Of a stretch of 64,000 nucleotides of DNA, positions 11,756-24,620 are shown piece by piece. Every line of letters starts with the position of its first letter. Within the stretch, counting starts at the first letter, position 1. Position numbers and translations under genes: made by a program. The notes beneath the pieces were generated by a model. The model was given only the letters and a program-made list of their open reading frames with translations, was not told where the DNA came from and made no database searches. The DNA is from Omphiscola glabra (lineage: Eukaryota > Mollusca > Gastropoda > Lymnaeidae): the NCBI GenBank assembly GCA_964017045.1, contig OZ024810.1:4634504-4698503 (forward strand), written 5' to 3'.

Positions 11756-12242
11756 AAGAAAGAGAGTGAGAGAGAAAGAGAGAGCGAGGGAGAGAGAGAG
11801 TGGAGTGAGAAAGATAAAAAGATAGAGAGATATAAATATATAGATAGAAAGATGAGAGAGAGAGGGGCAGAGAGAGGGGGAGTGAGAAAGATAAAAAGAT
11901 AGAGAGATAAATATTTAGATAGAAAGATGAGAGAGAGAGAGAGAGAGGGGGGGGAGAGAGAGAAGGGAGTGAGAAAGATAAAAAGATAGAGAGATAATAT
12001 ATAGATAGAAAGATGAGAGAGAGAGTGAGAGAAGGGAGTGAGAAAGTTAAAAAGATAGAGATAAATATATAGATAAAACGATGAGAGAGAGAGAGAGGGA
12101 GAGAGAGAAGGGAGTGAGTAGGATAAAAAGATAGATATAGATAAATATAAAGATAAAAAGATGAGAGAGAGAGAGGGAGAGAGAGAAGGGAGTGAGAAAG
12201 ATAAAAAGATAGAGAGAGAGATAAATATATCGATAAAAAGAT

Positions 12243-12277
<35 letters not shown>

Positions 12278-12330
12278 GGGAGTGAGGAAGTTAAAAAGAT
12301 AGAGAGAGATAAATATAAAGATAAAAAGAT

Positions 12331-12365
<35 letters not shown>

Positions 12366-12565
12366 GGGAGTGAGAAAGATAAAAAGATAGAGAGATAATA
12401 TATAGATAGAAAGATGAGAGAGAGAGAGAGGGGAGTGAGAAAGTTAAAAAGATAGATAGAGATAAATATATCGATAAAACGATGAGAGAGAGAGAGAGAG
12501 GGAGAGAGAAAAGGGAGTGAGTAGGATAAAAAGATAGATAGAGATAAATATAAAGATAAAAAGAT

Positions 12566-12600
<35 letters not shown>

Positions 12601-12772
12601 GGGAGTGAGAAAGATAAAAAGATAGAGAGAGAGATAAATATATCGATAAAAAGATGAGAGAGAGAGAGAAAGAGGGAGAGAGAGAGAGAAGGGAGTGAGG
12701 AAGTTAAAAAGATAGAGAGAGATAAATATATCGATAAAAAGATGAGAGAGGGAGAGAGAGAGAGAGAGAGAT
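11756..12772. repeat. purine-rich GA/GATA satellite, about 1 kb
   Basis: Almost pure A+G on the plus strand. A composite unit of roughly 100-120 bp (GGGAGTGAGAAAGATAAAAA, GATAGAGAGATAAATATA, GATGAGAGAGAG) recurs about nine times. Confidence 0.95.
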
Positions 12773-13625
12773 ATTAATTAATACAGTGAAAGAAGTGATA
12801 CAAATTGACAACACTACGTGACGACTCAACCTCCGGATTTCGTGTACGATTTATATTTTGTGGACAACAATATCTTGACAAATGAAAAATGCTTTTTATA
12901 TATCGCCCGCGATGTCATATGTCACCATTGAAGAATGACACTTTGTCCGACTCCTCAAATATAACACTTTTTAATTTAAGCTCACGTGTAAAATTGTAAT
13001 TTTCTTAATCAGAAAAGTATTTTTAAAAAAACGCTTCTGGCAAGTATCCTTTGCCCTAACTCATTTTCCTTTTTTAAATAATTCAATCGTAGATTTAAAT
13101 TTGCCGAAGAGATCTTCTGACCTCGTCATTTGTACCCGCAAGTGATAAATAAATCACATGACTTTGAAATGTGCATCCAACTTGATTAATCCGTTCGCGG
13201 GCTTTCCCGTGAGTGAGAGCTTCAAACTGAGACATCAAAAGTCTTGTTATGCTCGCTGCGGGGCACGGGCCCGGAATTGGATGTCGAGAAAGTCGTTATG
13301 GATGTCGGGGGGGGGGGGGGGGGGGGAAGAGTTTCCGGCTACTCATGGCGGCCTCCTCGTGTAGAGACAGGTGAGCTTCTGGGCTGCCGAGCTGGCGACG
13401 AGTTTACTTTAGGGGAAGAAAAGCAGAAATTTCATCTCCCAATTACGGGGCGAATTATTTTCCCAAGGCGCTGACGGCGATAAGACACGTCAGATTGTGC
13501 CGGAGAGTTTGTTGGGAAATAATTTCAATAAACAAGTTTTTATGCCATAAAGGTAGAAGTAAACATTTGGAATCGTCAGGTGAACAGTTTGCTTCCTGGT
13601 GAATAATTAACTGGTTAAAAATTAA
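12773..13625. other. no gene seen; 20-base poly(G)
   Basis: Unassigned sequence. A 20-base G run at 13307-13326 is the longest homopolymer G tract I found in the window. Confidence 0.6.
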
Positions 13626-13957
13626 TGCCACCATCGCGACCGCTGTACGTCATTCGCGACCGTTGTACGTCATTCCCTCCCATTGTACGTCATTCGCTCC
13701 CATTGTGGGTCATTCGCTCCCATTGTGGGTCATTCGTTCCCACCGTAAGTCATTCCCTCCCATTGTACGTCATTCCCTCACATTGTACGTCATTCCCTCC
13801 CATTGTACGTCATTCGCTCCCATTGTACGTCATTCCCTCCCATTGTACGTCATTCGCTCCCATTGTACGTCATTCGCTCCCATTGTACGTCATTCGCTCC
13901 CATTGTACGTCATTCGCTCCCATTGTACATCGTTCGCTCCCATTGTACGTCATTCGA
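13626..13957. repeat. 20-bp tandem array
   Basis: About 16 units of CATTCGCTCCCATTGTACGT, with C/G and GTGGGT variants. Confidence 0.95.
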
Positions 13958-14031
13958 ATAGGAATGGCTCCCCCCTCCCCCCCCCCCCCGAGAAAACCCT
14001 ACTCACGAACCCTCGCCCAAATTATTTACAT

Positions 14032-15605
14032 TAGTCAGTTGTTTCTATTAGTCAGTTATTTACATTAGTCAGTTATTTATATTAGTCAGTTGTTTCTATT
14101 AGTCAGTTTTTCTATTAGTCAGCTTTTACATTAGTCAGTTATTTAATGTAGTCAGATTTTTCTATTAGTTAGTTGTTTACATTAGTCAGTTGTTTACATT
14201 AGTCAGTTATTTGCATTAGTCAGTTGTTTCTAGTAGTTAGTTATTTACATTAGTCAGATATTAACATTAGTCGGTTATTTACATTAGTCAGTTGTTTATA
14301 TTAGTCAGTTCTTTACATTAGTCTTTTGTTTCTATTAGTCAGTTATTTACATTATTGAGCTATTTACTGTAGTCAGATTTTTCTATTAGTCAGTTGTTTA
14401 AATTAGTCAGTTGTTTAAATTAGTCAGTTGTTTAAATTAGTCAGTTTTTTACATTAGTCAGTTGTTTCTATTAGTCAGTTGTTTCTATTAGTCAGTTGTT
14501 TCTATTAGGCAGTTGTTTCTATTAGTCAGTTGTTTCTATTAGTCGGTTGTTTCTATTAGTCAGTTGTTTCTATTTGTCAGTTGTTTCTATTAGTCAGTTG
14601 TTTCTATTAGTCAGTTTTTCTATTAGTCAGCTTTTATATTAGTCAGTTACTAATGTAGTCAGATTTTTCTATTAGTTAGTTATTTACATTAGTCAGTTGT
14701 TTACATTATTCGGTTATTTACATTAGTCAGTTGTTTCTAGTAGTTAGTTATTTACATTAGTCAGATATTAACATTAGTCGGTTATTTACATTAGTCAGTT
14801 GTTTATAATAGTCAGTTCTTTACATTAGTCTTTTGTTTCTATTAGTCAGTTATTTACATTATTGAGCTAATTACTGTAGTCAGATTTTTCTATTAGTCAG
14901 TTGTTTAAATTAGTCAGTTGTTTAAATTAGTCAGTTGTATAAATTAGTCAGTTTTTTTTTACATTAGTCAGTTGTTTCTATTAGTCAGTTGTTTCTATTA
15001 GTCAGTTGTTTCTATTAGGCAGTTGTTTCTATTAGTCAGTTGTTTCTATTAGTCGGTTGTTTCTATCAGTCTGTTGTTTCTATTAGTCGGTTGTTTCTAT
15101 TAGTCAGTTGTTTCTATTAGTCAGTTGTTTCTATTTGTCAGTTGTTTCTATTAGTCAGTTGTTTCTATTAGTCAGTTGTTTCTATTAGTCAGTTGTTTCT
15201 ATTAGTCGGTTGTTTCTATTTGTCAGTTGTTTCTATTAGTCAGTTGTTTCTATTAGCCGGTTGTTTCTATTTGTCAGTTGTTTCTATTTGTCAGTTGTTT
15301 CTATTAGTCAGTTGTTTCTATTAGCTGGTTGTTTCTATTTGTCAGTTGTTTCTATTAGTCAGTTGTTTCTATTAGTCAGTTGTTTCTATTAGCCGGTTGT
15401 TTCTATTAGCCGGTTGTTTCTATTTGTCAGTTGTTTCTATTTGTCAGTTGTTTCTATTAGTCAGTTGTTTCTATTAGTCGGTTGTTTCTATTTGTCAGTT
15501 GTTTCTATTAGTCAGTTGTTTCTATTAGTCAGTTGTTTCTATTAGTCAGTTGTTTCTATTAGCCGGTTGTTTCTATTTGTCAGTTGTTTCTATTTGTCAG
15601 TTGCT
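14032..15605. repeat. 17-bp tandem array, about 1.57 kb
   Basis: About 90 units of GTCAGTTGTTTCTATTA and relatives (TTTACATTA, TTTAAATTA). A segment of unusual variants beginning near 14141 recurs near 14648; the marker GATATTAACATTAGTCGG is at 14257 and 14764, 507 bp apart, indicating a large duplication inside the array. Confidence 0.95.
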
Positions 15606-16059
15606 TACATTTCTCACCCGCAACACCTGTCATCCCCAACGCAACTCGCACGCACAACACATCTCTTATCCCAACTATTGCCCAAACAACCAACCTAACA
15701 CCATCATTATCCCCACCATCATCGCCACAGCTCCTGTAACGTGCAGGCACTTCAGTCACCACCCTGGGGATTGCTTCTCATACACTGAATACCGCAGAAC
15801 GTTAAAAATGTAATATTTTCTTTGTCCTGACTTAAAGAGTCACAGCAATGTCCGAATGGCCGGAAGCAGAATTCCACTGTTTCATTATTGACAAGGTCGA
15901 ACTAAGGTCATTAATTGTACGACAAGGCTTAAAGATTGTATAACGTTTTTTTTTTAAAGAAATATTTTTCTCAAAGAATATAAGAATATCCAAGTTCGTT
16001 TTGAGGGTGGGATGAATTCCAGTGGGAATTTAAATAATGTAATCACCGTTAACATGATC

Positions 16060-16482
16060 AGGGTGAGCGGGTGCTCGAGATTACGTCCCTTGGTGAGTGA
16101 AGCGCTCGAGACTACGTCCCTTGGTGAGTGAAGCGCTCGAGATTACGTCCCTTGGTGAGCGTGGCGCCCGTGATTACGACCCTTGGTGAGTGAAGCGCTA
16201 GAGATTACGTCCCTTGGTGAGCGGGGCGCTCGAAATTACGTCCCTTGGTGAGCGTGGCGCCCGAGATTACGTCCCTTGGTGAGTGAAGCGCTAGAGATTA
16301 CGTCCCTTGGTGAGCGGGGCGCTCGAGATTACGTCCCTTGGTGAGTGAGGCGCTCGAGATTACGTCCCTTGGTGAGCGGGGCGCCCGAGATTACGTCCCT
16401 TGGTGAGCGGGGCGCTCGAGATTACGTCCCTTGGTGAGTGAAGCGCTCGAGATTACGTCCCTTGGTGAGCGAGGCGCTCGAG
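16060..16482. repeat. 31-bp tandem array
   Basis: About 14 units containing GATTACGTCCCTTGGTGAGT, with GCGCTCGAG variants. Confidence 0.95.
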
Positions 16483-16564
16483 AAAACAAGTAGAGAAAGC
16501 CAGACAAATTGAACTTAACTTTTTTAATTGAATAAAATAATGTTTTGAAGATCAGTGGATCAAT

Positions 16565-16770
16565 TACACCATTTGGCATAATTCACTCTTTTGGATTATA
16601 CACCGCTTGGCATTATACACCATATTGCTTTATACACCGATTGGCATTATACACCACTTGGCACTATAACCTTTTGGCACTATACACCGTTTGGCATTAT
16701 ACACCTTTTGACATTATACACCGTTTGATATTATACACCGTTTGACATTATACACCGTTTGACATTATAA
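16565..16770. repeat. 17-bp tandem array
   Basis: About 12 units of CATTATACACCGTTTGG. Confidence 0.92.
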
Positions 16771-16779
16771 ACTGAAAGC

Positions 16780-17595
16780 TGACATTTTGCATCGGCGTAA
16801 TACATGATACACCGACTGAGAATATATATATATATAAATATATATAAAATATTTATTTATTATATTGTTATTTAAATTTATGTTTGTCTCTGTATCTCAT
16901 TCTCTCTCATGTATAAGTGTACTTGAGCACCCTCCCCCCCCAACCTCCCCAGCAGGCTGCGTTACTTTTAATAGACATGACTGCTTACAACCTCCTCAAA
17001 TAACACATCAACCAACCCAACCGAACTGGAACAACGAATCAATGCATGGGTATTGAAAAAAACAAAAGGAAAGAAAGAAATCCGATTATCTCAATTATAA
17101 GGCGAACATCGTTGGCCCTTTCATTACAGTACAGAACACCTCATCATCATCTGTAGGCACGGCCATCCCAGCTGTACTCCACCAAGCGGCCGCACAAATT
17201 GGTGACAGTAGCACAGTGATTTATAGAGAAGTGCAGAGATCTTAGAAAGCTAAAGTGCGAAATAATGGCATAAATACATACCAAATAGATTTTTTGCTTG
17301 TTTCAAAAATACTATCTTGTTGGTTAGATTTGAGTCATAGATCCCATTGAAACATCAGTTTATATGGCTACAACATTTCGCCTTCGATATCACGCATATT
17401 TTAATTCTTTATGTTTACTACTTCCTAAAGAAAGATGTTACATGTTTTTTGCCCCGTTAATTTTCAGGTGCTAGCAGCTACGTTTTTGGAGATCTCTTAC
17501 CAGCCAGCTCCAGGGAAATCTTACAAAATACCCGACATCTCAGCGAAGGGACATAATCTCCTACAGTGGACAAACTCATTTCTTTGGGCAACACC
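16780..17595. other. no gene seen
   Basis: A short (AT)n at about 16826 and otherwise unassigned single-copy-looking sequence. Confidence 0.5.
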
Positions 17596-17599
17596 CTCT

Positions 17600-18115
17600 C
17601 GCTGTCAGCACCATCTCTCACGTCAGCACCCTGTCACGGCCAGCACCCTCTCACAGTCAGCTCCCTTTCACAGTCAGCACCCTCTCAAAGTCAGCACCCT
17701 CTCAAAGTCAGCACCCCTGTCTCGGTCAGCACCCTCTCTCAGGGTCAGCACCCTCTCTGACGGTCAGAACCATCTCTCACGGTCAGCACCCTCTCTGACC
17801 GTCAGCACCCTCTCTCACGATCAGCACCATCTCTGACGGTCAGCACCCTCTCTCACGATCAGCACCCTCTCTGACGGTCAGCACAATCTCTCACGGTCAG
17901 CACCCTGTCTGATGGTCAGAACCATCTCTCACGGTCAGCAACCTTTCTCACGGTCAGCACCATCTCTCACGGTCAGCACCATCTGTGACGGTCAGCATCC
18001 TCTCTCACGGTCAGCACCCTTTCTGACCGTCAGCACCCTCTCTTATGGTCAGCACCCTCTCTCACGGCCAGCATCATCTCTCACGGTCAGCACCCTCCCA
18101 CGGTCAGCACCCTCA
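17600..18115. repeat. 19-bp tandem array
   Basis: About 27 units of CAGCACCCTCTCTCACGGT, with CTGACGGT and ACCAT variants. Confidence 0.93.
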
Positions 18116-18565
18116 CCCGATCATTAACAATAGATGATGTGACCAACAACCTAATGTCCAAACGTTGTATTGGGAAGACTCCGTATGAGTGTGAGTGTCT
18201 GGAGGTCGAAGGAGTCTCAGTCATTTCACTAAGCTGAATATATCTAGGGCAGTCTTATTAACCAACCTTATTACATACCCCTGACATGCCAGGCGACTAA
18301 ACCACACACACATAAGCTGTTACGTAAGCTTCTTTGCATCACGGGGTAGGACAATGTCTATGAGAGAAGGTGGCATTCTCAGCGTCATCATCTTCTTACA
18401 AAAAGGGGCGAGCCAGATAGACAGGACATGTTGTGAGAATGCCAGACACCAGACTGCATCAAAAACGGTTGGATGGTGGACAGAAGAAAAACTCTTTAAA
18501 GATTGTCTGAAAGTGTCCCTGAAATCCATTGATATCACATGGGAAACACTTGCTATGGATTGTTA
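18116..18565. other. no gene seen
   Basis: Unassigned sequence before the compound 66/32-bp array. A 140-codon open frame starting at 18354 is carried mostly by the array and has no recognisable domain. Confidence 0.5.
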
Positions 18566-18569
18566 CAAG

Positions 18570-19135
18570 CTGGCGTGGCAGACTCACTATTGGATCGTAC
18601 AAGGTAGCGAGGCAGACTCGCTGCTGGATCACAAGCTGGTGTGTCAGACTCACTGTTGGATCGTACAAGGTAGCGAGGCAGACTCGCTGCTGGATCACAA
18701 GCTGGTGTGTCAGACTCACTGTTGGATCGTACAAGGTAGCGAGGCAGACTCGCTGCTGGATCACAAGCTGGCGTGACGACTCACTGTTGGATCACAAGCT
18801 GGCATGGCAGACTCATTGTTGGAGCACAAGCTGGCGTGACAGATTCACTGTTGTAGCACAAGCTGGCGTGACAGACTCACTGTTGTAGCACAAGCTGGCA
18901 TGACAGATTCACTGTTGTAGCACAAGCTGGCGTGACAGACTCACTGTTGGAGCACAAGCTGGCGTGACAGATTCACTGTTGGAGCACAAGCTGGCGTGAC
19001 AGACTCACTGTTGTAGCACAAGCTGGCGTGACAGACTCAATGTTATAGCACAAGCTGGCATGGCAGACTCACTTTAGGAGCACACACTGTTGGAGCACAA
19101 GCTGGCGTGACAGACTCACTGTTGGAGCACAATGT
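18570..19135. repeat. compound array, 66-bp then 32-bp units
   Basis: The left part (18570-18775) repeats a 66-bp dimer whose halves end in GGATCGTACAAG and GGATCACAAG. The right part repeats a 32-bp unit (GCGTGACAGACTCACTGTTG) derived from one half. Confidence 0.92.
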
Positions 19136-19612
19136 TCACGCCAAAAAAAAGAGCACACTAAGAGAAACACAAAACGCCTCCGATATCTCTTTGTGCTTTC
19201 TAGGCACAAATAGGATCTCAAGCCAACTGGATACTTACCATCGAATATAGCAGCAATGGACGAACAACACCATCCACAAGTCGAGCTTTAGGTCAAGACT
19301 CAAACTCAAGAGCATGTTTTAACATGTAGATGCTGGACCTGTAGAAGCCTGACCAGAAGTGGCCGGACCAGTAGATGCCGGACCGGTAGGGGTCGGATGT
19401 TGACTTGTACATTCTTCAATCATTTCAAGTTCTCACGGGGACAATCATAAGGTAAGTCATGTTTTTTTTCTTCCCTTTCAATTTTTTCATCTTTCATTTC
19501 TGTTGTTTTGTTAAATGACGAAGACTTCTTGCCGACACGTTTATGCCAACTCAAAAATATAAAATTTAAGGACACATTTTCTAAATCTCCAACCAAGGGG
19601 CTAACGGACAAC
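19136..19612. other. no gene seen
   Basis: Unassigned sequence with a small 16-bp imperfect repeat (GTAGATGCCGGACC-like) at 19320-19400. Confidence 0.5.
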
Positions 19613-19818
19613 CAATTTTTTTACAGACAACCAATATTTTAACAGACAACCAATATTTTATCGGACAACCAATATTTTAACAGACAACCAATATTTTAAC
19701 AGACAAACAATATTTTAACAGACAACCAATATTTTAACGGACAACCAATATTTTAACAGACAACCAATGTTTTAACAGACAACCAATATTTTAAAGGACA
19801 ACCAATATTTTAAAATAA
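19613..19818. repeat. 19-bp tandem array
   Basis: About 11 units of TTTTAACAGACAACCAATA. Confidence 0.95.
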
Positions 19819-20074
19819 ACTAACGAAGCTAAAAGAATATAACAACCGTACATTATATATATTTATATGACTCTTATATAACTAGCCTAATGTCTGTCTG
19901 TATGACTCTCATGTTATGACTTATTTTATACCGTACTTTTAATATGTAGCAAGGGTTCTCAACCTTTTTTTGCACCCATCTCAAACTCAAAACATTTTCC
20001 CCGCACCCCCACGATTAAAAAAAAAAAAGGTGATAAAATGCAAATACATCTGATTTCCTGAGTCTTCTCGCACC

Positions 20075-20745
20075 CTCTAACACTGCACCATGCCCCCTAC
20101 ACTGCACCCTGCACCCCCAACCACTGCACCCCATTACATTGCACCCTGCACCCCCTAACACTGTACCTTGCACCCCCTAACACTGCACCCTGCACCCCTA
20201 ACACTGCACCTTGCACCCCCAAAACACTGCACCCTGCACCCCCTAAACACTGCACCCTGCACCCCTAACACTGCACCCTGCACCCCCTAACACTGCACGC
20301 TGCACCCCCTAACACTGCACCCTGCACCCCTAACACTGCACCCTGCACCCCCTAACACTGCACCCTGCCCCCAAAGCTGCACCCCTAGCACTGCACCCTG
20401 CACCCCTAACACTGCACCCTGCACCCCTAACACTGCACCCCCTAACACTGCACGCTGCACCCCCTAACACTGCACCCTGCACCCCTAACACTGCACCCTG
20501 CACTCCCTAACACTGCACGCTGCACCCCAAGCACTGCACCCTGCACCCCTGACACTGCACCCTGCCCCCAACACTGCACCCCTAGCACTGCACCCTGCAC
20601 CCCTAACACTGCACCCTGCCCCCCTAACACTGCACCCTGCCCCCCTAACACTGCACCCTGCACCCCTAGACGGCACCCTGCACCCCCTAACACTGCACCC
20701 TGCCCCCCTCTAACACTCCACCCTGCACCCCTAACACTGCATCCA
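20075..20745. repeat. 21-22-bp C-rich tandem array
   Basis: About 30 units of CCCTAACACTGCACCCTGCA with one- and two-base length variation. Just upstream (about 19948) CAAGGGTTCTCAACCTTTTT resembles a hAT element end. Confidence 0.93.
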
Positions 20746-21111
20746 GCAGCCACCAGCACCACCGTTCTGAAGCACTATCAACATTGTGAGTTTCTCCTGA
20801 TGATTATCACACACGTTTAAAGCAGGCAGAAGACATCCCAAACCATGATACACCCCGTTTTGTGTGCCTTCGGTCATCTTAGTCCGATGTCTCTTTCTTT
20901 ACGGACATCCTAGAGATCTTACGGAATTTGACTGACAAGTTAGTTTAGGTCAAAGTTTTAATGATTGCCAGTATAGATTTACCGTGACCCTACCCCACCC
21001 CAGCCTTTTGACTTATCCTATATTTTTCCATTGATGGTCAAGTACATAACTAAAGACATATTAATTTGGTCAACTATGTTTAGCCTTTTTGTGACCCGTG
21101 GCCCATATCTT

Positions 21112-21530
21112 AATTCTATGCACACTGCACATATCTCAATTTTATGCACACTGCACATATCTAAATTTTATGTACACTGCACATATCTCTATTTTATGCA
21201 CACTGCACATATCTCAATTTTATGCACACTGTACATATCTCAATTTTATGCACACTGCACATATCTCAATTTTACACACACTGCACACATCTCAATTTTA
21301 TGCACACTGCACACATCTCAATTTTATGCACACTGCACATATCTCAATTTTATGCACACTGCACATATCTCAATTTTACACACACAATGCACATATCTCA
21401 ATTTTATGCAAACTGTACATATCTCAATTTTATGCACACTGCACATATCTCAATTTTACACACACTGCACACATCTCAATTTTATGCACACTGCACACAT
21501 CTCAATTTTATGCACACTGCACCTTTGTTA
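21112..21530. repeat. 26-bp tandem array
   Basis: About 16 units containing ATATCTCAATTTTATGCACA. The 26-bp period shifts the reading frame at each unit, so all three plus frames stay open. Confidence 0.95.
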
Positions 21531-21605
21531 TTTTTAGTGGAAAAAAAACATGTTGAAAAGATAATAGCATATGTAGAAATATGTTGAAAAACCAAACCAA
21601 CCAAA

Positions 21606-21755
21606 GCATCCAAGTGTTTCAAAGGGGAGAGAGGCACATCCAAGTGTTTCAAAGGGGAGAGAGGCACATCCAAGTGTTTCAAAGGGGAGAGAGGCACATC
21701 CAAGTGTTTCAAAGGGGAGAGAGGCACATCCAAGTGTTTCAAAGGGGAGAGAGGC
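21606..21755. repeat. 30-bp tandem array, five near-identical units
   Basis: Unit containing CATCCAAGTGTTTCAAAGGG. The copies appear identical, which suggests recent expansion. Confidence 0.95.
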
Positions 21756-21872
21756 CCTGCTTTTGTCTAATGAGATGAACAAAGTCGGGTGCCATGTTTA
21801 TCGCCTCAGCCAAGTACACCTAGCGCGGCCAAGCAGGTTGGACTGAGAACTCCTGGTTGGTCGGATCTAGCC

Positions 21873-21898
21873 AGCGGGCCGTAGTTTGAGCACCCCTG
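21873..21898 (-). mobile_element. solo hAT-type terminal repeat
   Basis: CGGGCCGTAGTTTGAGCACC followed by CCTG is, on the minus strand, a common hAT end (CAGGGGTGCTCAAACTACGG). The partner end was not found. Confidence 0.45.
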
Positions 21899-22361
21899 CC
21901 TAAATGTGATCAACAATTGTGGGAAATGTTTCTAGTGATGTTTTGAGGTTAAATGCTGCGACCTCAAGTCAGTAATGGGTAATTGGACGAACCAACTGAT
22001 GTGCATTTAGGTCATTCATTAACCTCTGATGTGCCTTTAGGTCATTCATCAACGTTATCCGAGTACAATGGATGAACTCAATACCATTATACATAATAAT
22101 ATGTCCTACGATTTTAAACTCTCTTGATTACTGCCCTGGGCGTTATCGATACCCTTATAAATCTGGGTTTTGGAGTCGAATCGATACCCTTATACATCCC
22201 TTGTGCGTTGTCAACCTCCGCGATTACTGCATCGGATGTAGTCGATACCCGTTTACATCTGTCCATTTGGTTAAAATCGATACCTTTCAGTTAATTTTTA
22301 AAAAAATGTTCACAGTACTGAGACAAAAATCTGCTTAGTCTTGTTTCTGTTTTGTAGATAA

Positions 22362-23115
22362 TGACGTCACACATCGTCACTATCATTCTGTGTACAGTGC
22401 ATGGCGACACACATCGTCACTATCATTCTGTGTACAGTGCATGGCGTCACACATTGTCACTGTCAGTCCGTGCACAAGGCATGACGTCACACATCGTCAA
22501 TGTCATTCTGTGTACAGTGCATGGCGTCACACCTTGTCACTGTCAGTCCGTGCACAAGGCATCACGTCACACATCGTCACTGTCATTCTGTGTACAGTGC
22601 ATGGCGTCACACCTTGTCACTGTCAGTCCGTGCACAAGGCATGACGTCACACATCGTCAGTGTCATTCTGTGTACAATGCATGGCGTCACACCTTGTCAC
22701 TGTCAGTCCGTGCACAAGGCATGACGTCACACATCGTCAATGTCATTCTGTGTACAGTGCATGGCGTCACACATTGTCACTGTCAGTCCGTGCACAAGGC
22801 ATGACGTCACACATCGTCACTGTCATTCTGTGTACAGTGCATGGCGACACACATTGTCACTGTCAGTCCGTGTACAGTGCATGACGTCACCACCTCGTCA
22901 CTGTCAGTCCGTTTACAGTGTATGGCGTCACCACCTCGTCAATGTCACTCCGTGTATAGTGCATGGCGTCACACCTCGTCACTGTCAGTCCGTGTACAGT
23001 GCATGGCGTCACACATTGTCACTGTCATTCCGTGTACACTGCATGACGCCACACATTGTCACTGTCAGTCCGTGTACATTGCATGACGTCACACATTGTC
23101 ACAGTCATTCCGTTA
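22362..23115. repeat. 40/80-bp tandem array carrying CRE palindromes
   Basis: An 80-bp dimer: one half contains GTCAGTCCGTGCACAAGGCA, the other GTCATTCTGTGTACAGTGCA. The consensus cAMP-response palindrome TGACGTCA occurs at 22362, 22482, 22642, 22722, 22802, 22882 and 23084; the other half-units have GGCGTCA. Confidence 0.93.
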
Positions 23116-23172
23116 CGCGGCAATGCGTATTTTACCCTTAGCTGAATAGCAACCAAAAATTGTTTCGACCCC

Positions 23173-23250
23173 AGACAAAATGGTGGCCAGACAAAATGGT
23201 GGCCAGACAAAATGGTGGCCAGACAAAATGGTGGCCAGACAAAATGGTGG
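23173..23250. repeat. 16-bp tandem array
   Basis: Five copies of GACAAAATGGTGGCCA, nearly identical. Confidence 0.95.
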
Positions 23251-23814
23251 TATCCGATTCCTTAAATCCAACTGGGCAGTTTTGATGGAAAAATATAAAT
23301 AAATGCACCCGTTGACCCCTCCCCATCTCTCCTCTCCCCACCCTCAGTTTAACATTCTTTCAATTACGTTCATTAAAAGTAGAAAACAAAATTGTAAAAA
23401 GAAAGGGCTGGGGGGGGGGGGGGGGAGGGGGGGATTTCTCTCTGGCACCCTTACCAAACTAAGCAGTATCACAGTGTTTTCATTTGGTAAATTGAAGAGC
23501 ATTGATAAGAAGAAATCAGAACGTGGCCCCGGGGGTGGGGGTGGAAGCTGGGGGATGAAAGGGTGGGGGGTATTATATTTTTGTCCTGCCATTTGATGGA
23601 CCTTTAGATTAAAAGCGCGGATGGTTCCGTTTGAAGACAATTTTAATCAAGCTCAGTATTGGATCTCTTTGAAGGGGAAATTTTAAAGTTAAAAAACAAA
23701 ATCTATTCATTAATGAAAGCGAAATGTTTATCAGTGGTTCTCATATCTTTTAGCCATGTACCAGAACTGAGAAGCCAGAATTATTTTTTAAAAAATTGAA
23801 ACAGATTCTATGAC

Positions 23815-24000
23815 AGTATTGAAACAGTTCACTTCGCCCTTGTTCGTGTGTTTCTTTCTTTCTTTGTGACGGCAAACTCTTCGGAAGTCTAAATGATCCA
23901 TTGCCCGTCATCCTTTCGAGCTGAAACTTGGCACATAGACTCCAATGCCGATGACAACACATTCGATCATATATTCAGCCCCCATCCTCCACCACCAAAA
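23815..24000 (+). mobile_element. dispersed repeat, probable tRNA-derived SINE, copy 1
   Basis: Shares several blocks with 54420-54550 in the opposite orientation: CTTCGGA, GAGCTGAAACTTGGCACATA, GCCGATGACAACA and ATTCGATCA. In the other copy the head resembles a tRNA gene. The head is more decayed here and a TTTC microsatellite interrupts it. Confidence 0.6.
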
Positions 24001-24161
24001 ATATTTTTTTCCGGTTTTTCCAGGGGGGCGGATGTTAATGACTTATTCAAACGGTGTGTGTTTTGGTGTGGAGATTAATTGTGTAGCTGTTGCTATGTGC
24101 GTTGTATTTTTGACGTATTTGGGTTTAAAAACCATTTCCATACCAAAAAATCAATTGCTAC

Positions 24162-24402
24162 AGTCACGTAAATGATAGATCACGTACAGTCACGTAAATG
24201 ATAGATCACGTACAGTCACGTAAATGATAGATCACGTACAGTCACGTAAATGATAGATCACGTACAGTCACGTAAATGATAGATCACGTACAGTCACGTA
24301 AATGATAGATCAAGTACAGTCACGTAAATGATAGATCACGTACAGTCACGTAATTGATAGATCACGTACAGTCACGTAAATGATAGATCACGTACAGTTA
24401 CA
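24162..24402. repeat. 26-bp tandem array
   Basis: Nine near-identical units containing CAGTCACGTAAATGATAGAT, each with two CACGTA words. Confidence 0.95.
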
Positions 24403-24499
24403 TAAAATGCAAGCAGTAATGCATATAATTTTTTTCTAAACCGCAATGCTACTAGAACACGCTACTATTATTGCTAGGCTCTGACAGACACGACCTCAG

Positions 24500-24620
24500 A
24501 AATTAATCCATACTTTAATCCAGACAGTAATCCACACATTAATCCAGACAGTAATCCACACATTAATCCAGACATTAATCCACACTTTAATCCACACAGT
24601 AATCCAGAAAGTAATCTAAA
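24500..24620. repeat. 12-bp tandem array
   Basis: About ten units of AATCCACACATT / AATCCAGACAGT. Confidence 0.9.
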
